From Elusimicrobia bacterium RIFCSPLOWO2_01_FULL_59_12 (GTDB lineage Bacteria; Elusimicrobiota; Elusimicrobia; 2-01-FULL-59-12), in the NCBI GenBank assembly GCA_001800075.1, contig MGUR01000069.1, positions 3,398 to 14,145 on the forward strand: a DNA stretch of 10,748 nt, read 5' to 3'. This document shows positions 1-5,992 of this stretch, piece after piece. A program made the translations under genes and the position numbers. Position 1 is the stretch's first letter. Every line of letters begins with the position of its first letter. The notes under the pieces were generated by a model. The model saw only the letters and a list, made by a program, of their open reading frames with translations. It had not been told where the DNA came from and did no database searches.

Positions 1-672
1 GTCAGCGCGTCGCTGCCGGCCCGAGAACGCATCGCCGCCGCGCGTCTGGCCGCTCATCTGGACGTTCCTCACCAATTCTTAGAAACGCGAGAGCTGGATA
101 ATCCGGATTACGCCGCCAATCCCTCCAACCGCTGTTTTTTCTGCAAGAGCGAACTCTATTCCCGCCTGGCGCCGATGGCCGAGATCCGCCGCATGATATT
201 GGCCGATGGATTCAACGTTTCCGACCGTTCGGATTTTCGCCCGGGTGTTCATGCGGCCCAGCAGTGGCGGGTCGAGCACCCGCTGGACGACGCCGGCCTC
301 CGCAAGCAGGACATCCGCGCGCTGAGCCGCTGGCTTCGCCTTCCGACCTGGAGCAAACCGGCCAGCCCGTGTCTGTCTTCGCGCATCCCGTACGGCACGC
401 CCGTTTCACCCGCGGCGTTGCGGCAAATTGAGCGAGCCGAAGAGATTTTGCGTACCGAAGGATTTCCGATCGTCCGCGTACGCCATTACAAGGCAATGGC
501 TCGCATTGAAGTGCCGCTGGACGCGCTTTCTAGGCTGAAAGACCCGGCGCGCTGGCCGCGCATCGTCGAGTCGCTTCAAACGGCCGGCTATGCGCGCGTG
601 GAAGCCGACCTCCGCGGTTATCAAAGCGGTCGTTTGAACGAGCGGGTTCGCGCACGCGTACGAGAAAAATGA
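1..672 (+). CDS. larE: LarE, ATP-dependent sulfur transferase for the nickel-pincer nucleotide cofactor (5' end outside window)
   Basis: LarE is a PP-loop ATPase-fold enzyme that adenylates the carboxylates of the pyridinium dicarboxylate mononucleotide precursor made by LarB and converts them to thiocarboxylates. The product is used by LarC to make the nickel-pincer nucleotide of lactate racemase and related enzymes. The reading frame is open from base 1, and 223 codons plus a TGA are visible; the N-terminal PP-loop lies upstream. Family motifs seen are NRCFFCKSELY (codons 43-53), DGFNVSDRSDFRPG (codons 69-82) and KPASPCLSSRIPYG (codons 119-132). Three cysteines stand at codons 45, 48 (CxxC) and 124. 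This resembles the iron-sulfur type of LarE rather than the single-cysteine sacrificial type (inference). No larB or larC is in view. Assignment to LarE is firm; which catalytic mode it uses is not. Confidence 0.9.
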   Translation, partial: VSASLPARERIAAARLAAHLDVPHQFLETRELDNPDYAANPSNRCFFCKSELYSRLAPMAEIRRMILADGFNVSDRSDFRPGVHAAQQWRVEHPLDDAGLRKQDIRALSRWLRLPTWSKPASPCLSSRIPYGTPVSPAALRQIERAEEILRTEGFPIVRVRHYKAMARIEVPLDALSRLKDPARWPRIVESLQTAGYARVEADLRGYQSGRLNERVRARVREK

Positions 673-692
673 AATTTATTTCGACAATTTTC

Positions 693-720
693 TTGACACT
701 CAAAACAAAAAATCTATAAT
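693..720 (+). promoter_or_regulatory. Consensus sigma70-type promoter of the polyamine operon
   Basis: A perfect -35 box TTGACA (693-698) and a perfect -10 box TATAAT (715-720) are separated by 16 bp, in an AT-rich island between the larE stop and speD. Transcription would start near base 727, giving a leader of about 47 nt before the TTG start of speD. Both hexamers match consensus in all 12 positions, so constitutive strength is likely unless control acts after initiation. Confidence 0.85.
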
Positions 721-726
721 TTGTTC

Positions 727-777
727 AGCATCTGAATGAGAACACGCCGCTTCAACCTGAGTAGGGCACACCGTTGA
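727..777 (+). promoter_or_regulatory. speD mRNA leader with a 13-codon arginine-rich upstream frame and start-codon hairpin
   Basis: Between the predicted transcription start and speD lies an ATG-initiated frame (736-777) reading MRTRRFNLSRAHR and stop; five of 13 residues are Arg. Its TGA (775-777) overlaps the TTG start of speD (774-776) as TTGA. The presumed speD ribosome site AGGG (763-766) is inside this frame. TCAAC (752-756) can pair with GTTGA (773-777), with a further U-G pair outside it, which would enclose the speD start codon. Translational coupling or arginine/polyamine-sensitive control is inferred. The frame is short enough to arise by chance, and I see no ribosome site for it; its ATG would sit only about 9 nt from the mRNA 5' end. 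Confidence 0.35.
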
Positions 778-1157
778 GATCGCTGGGCCGCCATTTAATG
801 GTGGAGCTGTTCAACTGCGACTCGAAAGTTTTGAACGACGTTCACAAAGTCGAAACGATCATGGTCGATGCCGCCAAGCATGCCCATGCGCGCATTGTGG
901 ACGTCGTTTTTCACACGTTTAACCCGCACGGCATCTCCGGCGTCATCGTGATCGCCGAATCGCATCTGGCGATCCATACGTGGCCGGAGTTTGGCTTTGC
1001 CTCCATTGATATTTACACGTGCGGAACGGAAATCAATCCATGGCGCGCGTATCACTACATGGTGAAAAAATTTAAGGCGAAGAGCATGACCGCCGTCGAG
1101 ATGAAGCGCGGCATGCTGCCGATCCCCGCAAGACTGCTCAAACACAAGCCTGCATAA
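774..1157 (+). CDS. speD: S-adenosylmethionine decarboxylase proenzyme, prokaryotic class
   Basis: SpeD decarboxylates S-adenosylmethionine to supply the aminopropyl donor for spermidine-type polyamines. The proenzyme cleaves itself between Glu62 and Ser63 to make the pyruvoyl cofactor at the new N-terminus of the alpha chain. The motif AESHLAIHTWPE (61-72) contains the cleavage site and His68, and YTCG contains Cys83. Numbering of Ser63, His68 and Cys83 matches that used for the Thermotoga maritima enzyme. The length of 127 residues is normal for this class. The start is the TTG at 774: an in-frame TAG at 762-764 excludes anything earlier, AGGG lies 7 nt upstream, and family members begin with a similar GRHL segment that the next ATG (798) would remove. 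It is the first gene of a tight operon with speE 4 nt downstream. Confidence 0.95.
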   Translation: MRSLGRHLMVELFNCDSKVLNDVHKVETIMVDAAKHAHARIVDVVFHTFNPHGISGVIVIAESHLAIHTWPEFGFASIDIYTCGTEINPWRAYHYMVKKFKAKSMTAVEMKRGMLPIPARLLKHKPA

Positions 1158-1161
1158 TACG

Positions 1162-2130
1162 GTGCATAAAGAACCGATAGACACTTCCTCCCTGGAAGCG
1201 CCGCCCACGCCTTCGGAAACCGAGCTCGCGGACGGCTGGTTTACCGAGCGATTCACGCCGCACGAATCGCACAGTCATCACTTCAAAAAGACGCTCGTTA
1301 AAAAACAAACCAAATTTCAAAAGGCGATTCTGGCGGACTCCTACTCCTTCGGACGCTGTTTGGTCTTAGACGGCGAGATGCAGTCAGCCCAGCTGGACGA
1401 GTTTATTTACCACGAATGCCTGGTGCAGCCGGCGATGGTCCTGCATCCGAATCCGAAGAAAGTGCTGATCCTGGGCGGCGGGGAGGGCGCCACGGTCCGG
1501 GAAATCCTGCGCCATCCGGGCGTGGAGCAAGTCACCATGGTGGATATCGACGGCGAGGTGGTCGAGTTCTGCAAACAGTATCTGGAGGAGTGGCACAAGG
1601 GAACCCTCACGCATGAGAAAACACGGCTGATCATCGGGGACGCCCGCACCTTTGTGCTGGAAACCGAAGAGAAGTTTGACGTTATCATCTCCGACCTGCC
1701 CACGCCGATTGAAGGCGGACCCGCGTATCAGCTCTACACGCTCGAGTTTTACCAGAAGATGTTATCCCGGTTGTCCCCGGGGGGCCTGTTTCTCGCGCAG
1801 GCGGGCTCCGGCAGCCTGCTTCAGATCCATTTCCACAGCGTCCTGAATCACACGCTGAAAACCTTGTTCAAAGTGGTCCGTCCTTTCTACGCGTTTGTTC
1901 CGTCGTTCGACGTGCCCTGGGCCTTTTTGCTGGCGTCGCAGAAAGCCGATCCGCGCAAGCTCACGGCGAAAGCGGTCGATAAGCGGTTGGGACGATTGAA
2001 ATCGCAGCTCCGTTTTTACGATGGCGAGGCCCATGAGGGTCTTTTCCGGATCCCGAAGTACCTGCGAACGCATCTGGATCGCGAAGACCAGTTCATCACC
2101 GAGACCCAGCCGATCTTCTTTTTCAAGTAA
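1162..2130 (+). CDS. speE: Polyamine aminopropyltransferase (spermidine synthase family) with thermospermine-synthase-like active-site loop
   Basis: This cytosolic enzyme transfers the aminopropyl group of decarboxylated SAM to an amine acceptor such as putrescine, agmatine or spermidine. The 322 residues begin with a roughly 30-residue extension, then the family's N-terminal beta domain. The Rossmann part has GGGEGAT (105-111) for the nucleoside, VDID (127-130) and GDAR (159-162). The catalytic loop reads DLPTPIEGGPAYQLYT (178-193). Asp178 is the expected base, but the usual second Asp of the DxxDP pattern is Thr181. The EGGP and QLYT pattern is closer to plant ACL5 thermospermine synthase and its bacterial relatives than to classic SpeE, from memory of those sequences. 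The start is a GTG 4 nt after speD with no ribosome site, which suggests translational coupling. The acceptor cannot be read from sequence. Confidence 0.9.
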   Translation: MHKEPIDTSSLEAPPTPSETELADGWFTERFTPHESHSHHFKKTLVKKQTKFQKAILADSYSFGRCLVLDGEMQSAQLDEFIYHECLVQPAMVLHPNPKKVLILGGGEGATVREILRHPGVEQVTMVDIDGEVVEFCKQYLEEWHKGTLTHEKTRLIIGDARTFVLETEEKFDVIISDLPTPIEGGPAYQLYTLEFYQKMLSRLSPGGLFLAQAGSGSLLQIHFHSVLNHTLKTLFKVVRPFYAFVPSFDVPWAFLLASQKADPRKLTAKAVDKRLGRLKSQLRFYDGEAHEGLFRIPKYLRTHLDREDQFITETQPIFFFK

Positions 2131-2146
2131 TCCCTCAACCTTTTAA

Positions 2147-3604
2147 ATGAAAAGCCAGGGACGCACGCCGCTCATGGATGTCTTGTTGTCCCGCGCCAAA
2201 CGGGACGTCACGTCCTTTCATACGCCCGGGCATAAAAACGGCCAGGGCGTCGATCCCAAGCTGCGCGCGTTCACGGGAAAAAATGTGTACAAACTGGACG
2301 TCACCGTGTTCCCGGAGGTCGACTCCCTGCATGATCCCGTCGGGGCGATCAAAAGAGCCCAGGCCCTGATGGCGCAGGCGTACGGCGTGAAGCATTCGTT
2401 TTTCCTGGTGAACGGGTCGTCCTCGGGAAACATGGCGATGCTGATGTCCGCGTGCCATCCCGGGGATTCCGTCATCCTGTCGCGCAACGCGCACAAGTCC
2501 ACCTTGTCGGGCATCATCCTGTCCGGCGTCTGGCCGATCTGGATCCAGCCGAAAGTGGATCAGCACCTGGACATCATTTTTGATTCGGATGCCGCGCAGG
2601 TGGAGGAGGCGCTGCGCCAATTCCCCGAAGCCAAGGCGGTGTTTATCACCAGCCCCACCTATCACGGGGTGACCACCGATTTGAAAAAAATCGCCGACCT
2701 GTGCCATGAGCGGGGAAAACTGCTGCTGGTGGATGAGGCGCACGGGCCGCATCTCAAATTTCACAAAGACTTGCCCATCTCCGCGGTGGAAGCCGGAGCC
2801 GATATGTGCGTGCAGTCCACGCATAAAATTCTCTCGGCGGTCTCGCAGGGGTCCGCGCTGCACGTCAACTCCGACTGGGTGGAGTTGAACCGCGTCCGGA
2901 AGATTCTTTCCATTCTCCAGACGACCAGCCCGAATTATTTCATCCTGGCGTCTCTGGATGCGGCCCGCCGGCAGGTGTTTTTTCAGGGCGAGAAAATCTT
3001 CTCGCGGCTGATTCGCCTCGCGGAGGAAGCGCGCGAACGCATCAACCACCTCCGGCACATTTACTGCTTCACGCAAGGCGAGATCCGCGCCAAGGGATAT
3101 GACCTGGATGTGACCAAGCTGACGCTCAACGTGACGCGCACCGGCTTGTCCGGCCATGAGGTCGAGCATCGGCTGGCTTTTGAGTACGGAATCCAGGTAG
3201 ACTGCGCGGATCTCTTCAATCTAATCGCCATCATGGGCACGGGGACCACGCGGCGGGACGTCGAACGTCTGTTGTCGGCGCTGGAGGACATCGACCGCAA
3301 AGATCCCGGTCATGAACGCAACTGGGTTCTGCAGCTGCCTTCGCTGTCCACGGAAATGGTGATGACCCCTCGCGATGTTTTTCTCCAGCACCAGGCCAAG
3401 CGCGTGCCGTTGTCCAAGGCCGCCGGACACATCAGCGCTCAGACGCTCACGCCGTATCCTCCCGGAATCCCGGTGCTCATCCCCGGAGAACGCATTACCA
3501 AAGAAATTCAGGATTTTCTCCTCGATCTGGCGGATAAGGATATCCGCGTGAGCGGCCAGGAAACGGATACCCTTCGGACGGTGAAAGTCGTTTCCACGCG
3601 GTAG
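2147..3604 (+). CDS. speA: PLP-dependent Orn/Lys/Arg decarboxylase (fold I), probably arginine decarboxylase
   Basis: This enzyme removes the carboxyl group of a basic amino acid to give agmatine, cadaverine or putrescine, the acceptor for the aminopropyltransferase encoded just upstream. Its 485 residues match the short, B. subtilis SpeA-like form without the wing domain of the large inducible enzymes. The N-terminus carries FHTPGHKNG (24-32), typical of the family. The PLP site shows VNGSSSGNMA (88-97), His116, VDEAHG with Asp196 and His199, and STHKILSAVSQG with the Schiff-base Lys227. The C-terminal domain includes AGHISAQTLTPYPPGIPVL, as in family members. The ATG lies 16 nt after the speE stop, again without a clear ribosome site. 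Arginine specificity is a guess from family and context; no agmatinase or carbamoylputrescine enzyme is visible. Confidence 0.88.
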   Translation: MKSQGRTPLMDVLLSRAKRDVTSFHTPGHKNGQGVDPKLRAFTGKNVYKLDVTVFPEVDSLHDPVGAIKRAQALMAQAYGVKHSFFLVNGSSSGNMAMLMSACHPGDSVILSRNAHKSTLSGIILSGVWPIWIQPKVDQHLDIIFDSDAAQVEEALRQFPEAKAVFITSPTYHGVTTDLKKIADLCHERGKLLLVDEAHGPHLKFHKDLPISAVEAGADMCVQSTHKILSAVSQGSALHVNSDWVELNRVRKILSILQTTSPNYFILASLDAARRQVFFQGEKIFSRLIRLAEEARERINHLRHIYCFTQGEIRAKGYDLDVTKLTLNVTRTGLSGHEVEHRLAFEYGIQVDCADLFNLIAIMGTGTTRRDVERLLSALEDIDRKDPGHERNWVLQLPSLSTEMVMTPRDVFLQHQAKRVPLSKAAGHISAQTLTPYPPGIPVLIPGERITKEIQDFLLDLADKDIRVSGQETDTLRTVKVVSTR

Positions 3605-3615
3605 GCGCGACCCGG

Positions 3616-3645
3616 TTGACAGGACAAAGACCAATCGTGTAGCTT
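3616..3645 (+). promoter_or_regulatory. Likely promoter of the dksA-PHP unit
   Basis: TTGACA (3616-3621) is a perfect -35 box; TAGCTT (3640-3645) is a weak -10 box at 18 bp spacing, matching consensus in only three positions. It lies in the 71-nt gap after the decarboxylase gene, and transcription would start about 24 nt before the dksA ATG. The weak -10 makes this a moderate call. Confidence 0.45.
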
Positions 3646-3675
3646 ATTGGATCAAAATCTTAAAAGGATCGTGCC

Positions 3676-4170
3676 ATGGCAAAAAAACAGAAGAAATCGC
3701 ATGAGGCGCCCAGGCTAAAAAAGAGAAAGGCCTCCCGGAAAGCCGCCGTCATCAAGGTCACTGTCCGCACGGCGGCCAAACAGGCCGCTCCCCGGCCGAT
3801 GTCCGCCGCCGCGACGCCCTTTTCAGCCGATCAGCTTCAGAAAGTCCGCGAGGTTCTCACGCGGAAGCGCGATGATCTGCTCGCCGTCGTTCAGCGCAAA
3901 AAGGAAGAAGAGATCGAAGATATCGGGGTCGGAGACGAAGCCGACGTGGCCATGCATTCAGTCGAAAAAGAGATGCTCTTTGAATTAACGGACACTGAAA
4001 AGCAAACGCTGGACATGGTCGAAGCCGCGCTGCGCAAAATGGATAAGAATGCCTATGGGGTCTGCGAGTCCTGCCAGAGAGGGATCCCGCGGATGCGCCT
4101 GCAGGTCATGCCCTGGGCGCGTTACTGCGTAACCTGCCAGACCGAACAGGAAGCGCCCGTCAGCGAATAA
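3676..4170 (+). CDS. dksA: DksA/TraR-family C4 zinc-finger transcription regulator with basic N-terminal tail
   Basis: Proteins of this family enter the secondary channel of RNA polymerase and, often with ppGpp, alter promoter choice under nutrient stress. The 164 residues comprise a lysine/arginine-rich tail (15 Lys/Arg in residues 1-40), a predicted coiled-coil hairpin (about 50-120) and a zinc finger with Cys130, Cys133, Cys151 and Cys154. The coiled-coil tip carries DEADVA (87-92), matching the DxxDxA pattern (Asp71, Asp74, Ala76) that E. coli DksA needs for activity. The globular end reads YGVCESCQRGIPRMRL, close to canonical DksA. A ribosome site AAAGGA (3663-3668) lies 7 nt before the ATG, one of the few clear ones in the window. 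The tail is not part of the canonical protein and might bind nucleic acid (inference). Confidence 0.88.
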   Translation: MAKKQKKSHEAPRLKKRKASRKAAVIKVTVRTAAKQAAPRPMSAAATPFSADQLQKVREVLTRKRDDLLAVVQRKKEEEIEDIGVGDEADVAMHSVEKEMLFELTDTEKQTLDMVEAALRKMDKNAYGVCESCQRGIPRMRLQVMPWARYCVTCQTEQEAPVSE

Positions 4171-4173
4171 CGC

Positions 4174-4998
4174 GTGCCGAGCCGCGTTGACCTCCATACC
4201 CACACCACCGCTTCCGACGGCACGTTAGATCCCTCCGCGCTCCTCGAAAAAGCCTCCGAACTCTCCATCCAATACCTCGGCATGGCGGACCATGACTCCA
4301 CCGCCGGCTACGAGTCGGTCCTGCCTCTGGCCGCCCGTTTTCCGGCCGTCCGCCTGGTCCCCGCCGTTGAAATCAACGCGGAAGGCGAAAACGCCTGTCA
4401 TGTGCTCGGCTATTTCTTCGACGTCGGCCATCCCGTCCTGCAGAAGGAACTCGCGCGCTACCGGGAGATGCGCCTTTCCCGCGCCCGGGCGATGGTCCAA
4501 AAAATTCGAGACCTGGGCGTTGCGATTGATTTTGATCAGGTCATGGCGCGGGTCAAGGGGGATTCGATCGGACGGCCTCACATCGCCGATGCATTGAGAG
4601 AAAACGGCGTCGTCCGCACGCGGCAGGAGGCGTTTGACCGCTTTTTAAAGAAGGGAGGCGCGGCGTATGTCCCGGGGGAGGCCCCCTCGGCCGCCGAAGC
4701 GATCCGGCTGATCCGCTCAGCCGGCGGAATTCCCGTGCTGGCGCACCCCTGCTATGACACCTCGGACGATTTGCTGGGAGGCCTGGTGGAGTCCGGGTTG
4801 ATGGGCATCGAAGCGTATTATCCCGAGCACAGCCGGTCGCTGACGCGGCGATACCTGGAGCTGGCGGAGCGGTATCACCTGGTGGCTACGGGGGGATCTG
4901 ATTTCCATGGTCCTCGGACCGGACGGACCGCGCTCGGCTGCGTGGATGTCCCCGAATCCGTCATCGCGTCTCTCCAGCAGGCCCAATCACGGCTGTAA
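4174..4998 (+). CDS. PHP-domain phosphoesterase, TrpH/YciV-like (nucleoside 3',5'-bisphosphate phosphatase / RNase AM type)
   Basis: PHP proteins of this subgroup hydrolyse phosphate esters at a trinuclear metal site; characterised members act on 3',5'-nucleoside bisphosphates and on the 5' ends of short RNAs. The metal ligands are visible: HTHTTASDG (8-16), ADHDS (38-42), Glu66 in VEIN, His76, GRPHIA with His136, AHP with His191, and GSDFHG with Asp243 and His245. The 274 residues are close to the usual length, and the helical insertion of the YciV type (about 86-180) is present. The start is a GTG one codon after the dksA TAA and in the same frame, without a ribosome site, which implies reinitiation. 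Co-transcription with dksA suggests a link to stress or RNA turnover, but that is inference. The exact substrate is not determined. Confidence 0.88.
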   Translation: MPSRVDLHTHTTASDGTLDPSALLEKASELSIQYLGMADHDSTAGYESVLPLAARFPAVRLVPAVEINAEGENACHVLGYFFDVGHPVLQKELARYREMRLSRARAMVQKIRDLGVAIDFDQVMARVKGDSIGRPHIADALRENGVVRTRQEAFDRFLKKGGAAYVPGEAPSAAEAIRLIRSAGGIPVLAHPCYDTSDDLLGGLVESGLMGIEAYYPEHSRSLTRRYLELAERYHLVATGGSDFHGPRTGRTALGCVDVPESVIASLQQAQSRL

Positions 4999-5057
4999 AC
5001 CCCTTCGCAGGATCGCGTTGAAATCATCGGGTTTATATGATAGGTTAATTTCTGTAG

Positions 5058-5315
5058 ATGGACTCCACCGGCATGGCAACAACCTGTCCCAAGTGCGGCG
5101 CGACCGCCGGAACCTCGGCGGAGGAATGCCCGCAGTGCGGGATCCTTTTCAGCAAGTGGCAGCAGCGCGAAAGCAACGTGGCGAGCGGCGATACGGCGCG
5201 CTATGCCGCCATCGCCAACGCCACCAGCTCGGAGTTTAACTGGACCATCCTGATCATCGTCGCCACCGTGGTCGCCGCGATTTTCTACTTCCTCAACCTG
5301 GATGCCCCTCAATAA
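5058..5315 (+). CDS. Small zinc-ribbon protein with C-terminal membrane anchor, function unknown
   Basis: I do not recognise a named family beyond the zinc ribbon. The 85 residues start with two CxxCG knuckles, CPKCG (Cys10, Cys13) and CPQCG (Cys24, Cys27), followed by a polar linker (about 31-60) and one hydrophobic segment (about 62-80, ILIIVATVVAAIFYFL) near the C-terminus. This is a tail-anchored layout with the ribbon probably in the cytoplasm. ATG 5073 (MATTCPKCG) is an alternative start; neither start has a good ribosome site, so five residues at the N-terminus are uncertain. Upstream, TATGAT (5036-5041) could be a -10 box. The gene converges on the rhomboid-like gene with 3 nt between stops. 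Similar ribbons occur in membrane regulators and in secretion or quality-control factors, so no role is assigned. Confidence 0.75.
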   Translation: MDSTGMATTCPKCGATAGTSAEECPQCGILFSKWQQRESNVASGDTARYAAIANATSSEFNWTILIIVATVVAAIFYFLNLDAPQ

Positions 5316-5318
5316 TCT

Positions 5319-5957
5319 TCACGACCGGAACCGTCTCCGGTTCCGGTAGGTTTCCGCCTTCAGCTTGACGCTTTCCCAGATCTGAGGTCCAAAAAAAAGC
5401 GCGTAATTGACCAGGGAGGCCGCGATCGCGACGCGCGTGGCGCCGTTTCCTATCACCAACCCCCAGGCCAACCCCAGCCAGGTGAGGGCCGCGAGGTACT
5501 TCACCTTCACCGGCAGGATAAAAAAAAGCAGCAGTTCATAATGAGGAAAGAGCGTGGCGAACGCCAGGAACAGCGTGGTGTTGAGCGGCATGTTGGACAA
5601 CGTACCGCCTACGATCCACATCGCGGCCACGATCGTGGCCAGGCCGCCGATCGCGTAAAATAGGCAGAACCGAAAGTCACCCCACCGGTGTTCCAGCGCC
5701 AGGCCGAACTGATAAAGCACCAGCAGCCAGAAAAACATCCAGAATACCCCCATCGGAGGCGGCACAAACAGAAAGGTGATCAGGCGCCAGATTTCTCCGC
5801 TCCGGATGGCGTCCGGATCGAGCAGCAGCCGGCCGATAAACTCGGGACGCACCTGTCCCAGGAAATAAATCAGCGCGTTGGCCATCACGATGAAGAGCGC
5901 AAATTGGGGGATCGCCCAGGCGCCAAAGCGGCGTTCCAAATTGTCTAAAAAGTTCAT
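5319..5957 (-). CDS. Rhomboid-like integral membrane protein lacking protease residues
   Basis: The 212-residue protein has about six hydrophobic segments (roughly 14-34, 68-86, 97-117, 126-148, 152-170 and 174-190) and a basic C-terminal tail. The loop EIWRLITFLF (55-64) carries the WR signature of the rhomboid/derlin superfamily, and YQFGLALEHRWG (82-93) fits the segment after the second helix. In active rhomboids the fourth helix holds GxSG and the last helix a His; here the corresponding stretches read PLNTTLFLAF and ASLVNYALFFG, with neither residue. It is therefore likely a pseudoprotease that binds or escorts membrane proteins (inference). It is divergent from the glycosyltransferase gene with only 35 bp between the starts, and I see no ribosome site before its ATG. 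A distant hydrophobic family with a chance WR motif cannot be excluded. Confidence 0.72.
   Translation of the reverse strand: MNFLDNLERRFGAWAIPQFALFIVMANALIYFLGQVRPEFIGRLLLDPDAIRSGEIWRLITFLFVPPPMGVFWMFFWLLVLYQFGLALEHRWGDFRFCLFYAIGGLATIVAAMWIVGGTLSNMPLNTTLFLAFATLFPHYELLLFFILPVKVKYLAALTWLGLAWGLVIGNGATRVAIAASLVNYALFFGPQIWESVKLKAETYRNRRRFRS
5324..5347. terminator. Possible bidirectional terminator hairpin between convergent genes
   Basis: ACCGGAACC (5324-5332) pairs perfectly with GGTTCCGGT (5339-5347) around a 6-nt loop. The hairpin sits immediately after the zinc-ribbon stop and inside the last codons of the minus-strand rhomboid-like gene. Neither side has a good U tract, so intrinsic termination is unproven; the placement between two convergent genes is the main argument. 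Confidence 0.35.
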
Positions 5958-5992
5958 CGCGGGAAGTTTAACTTATTAGAATACGAGCCGCT

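Noticed and set aside
795..1256. Minus-strand open frame of 153 codons opposite speD and the start of speE
   Set aside because: The plus strand encodes SpeD with all catalytic residues; the antisense product is low-complexity and unlike any family I know.
2135..3169. Long open frame (344 codons) on the minus strand opposite the decarboxylase gene
   Set aside because: It lies entirely antisense to a gene with clear catalytic motifs, its product has no recognisable motif, and long antisense frames are common in GC-rich codon usage.
4999..5057. TTGAAA (5018-5023) with TAGGTT (5041-5046) as a promoter for the zinc-ribbon gene
   Set aside because: The -10 matches only three positions; TATGAT (5036-5041) is better but has no matched -35, so no promoter feature is claimed.
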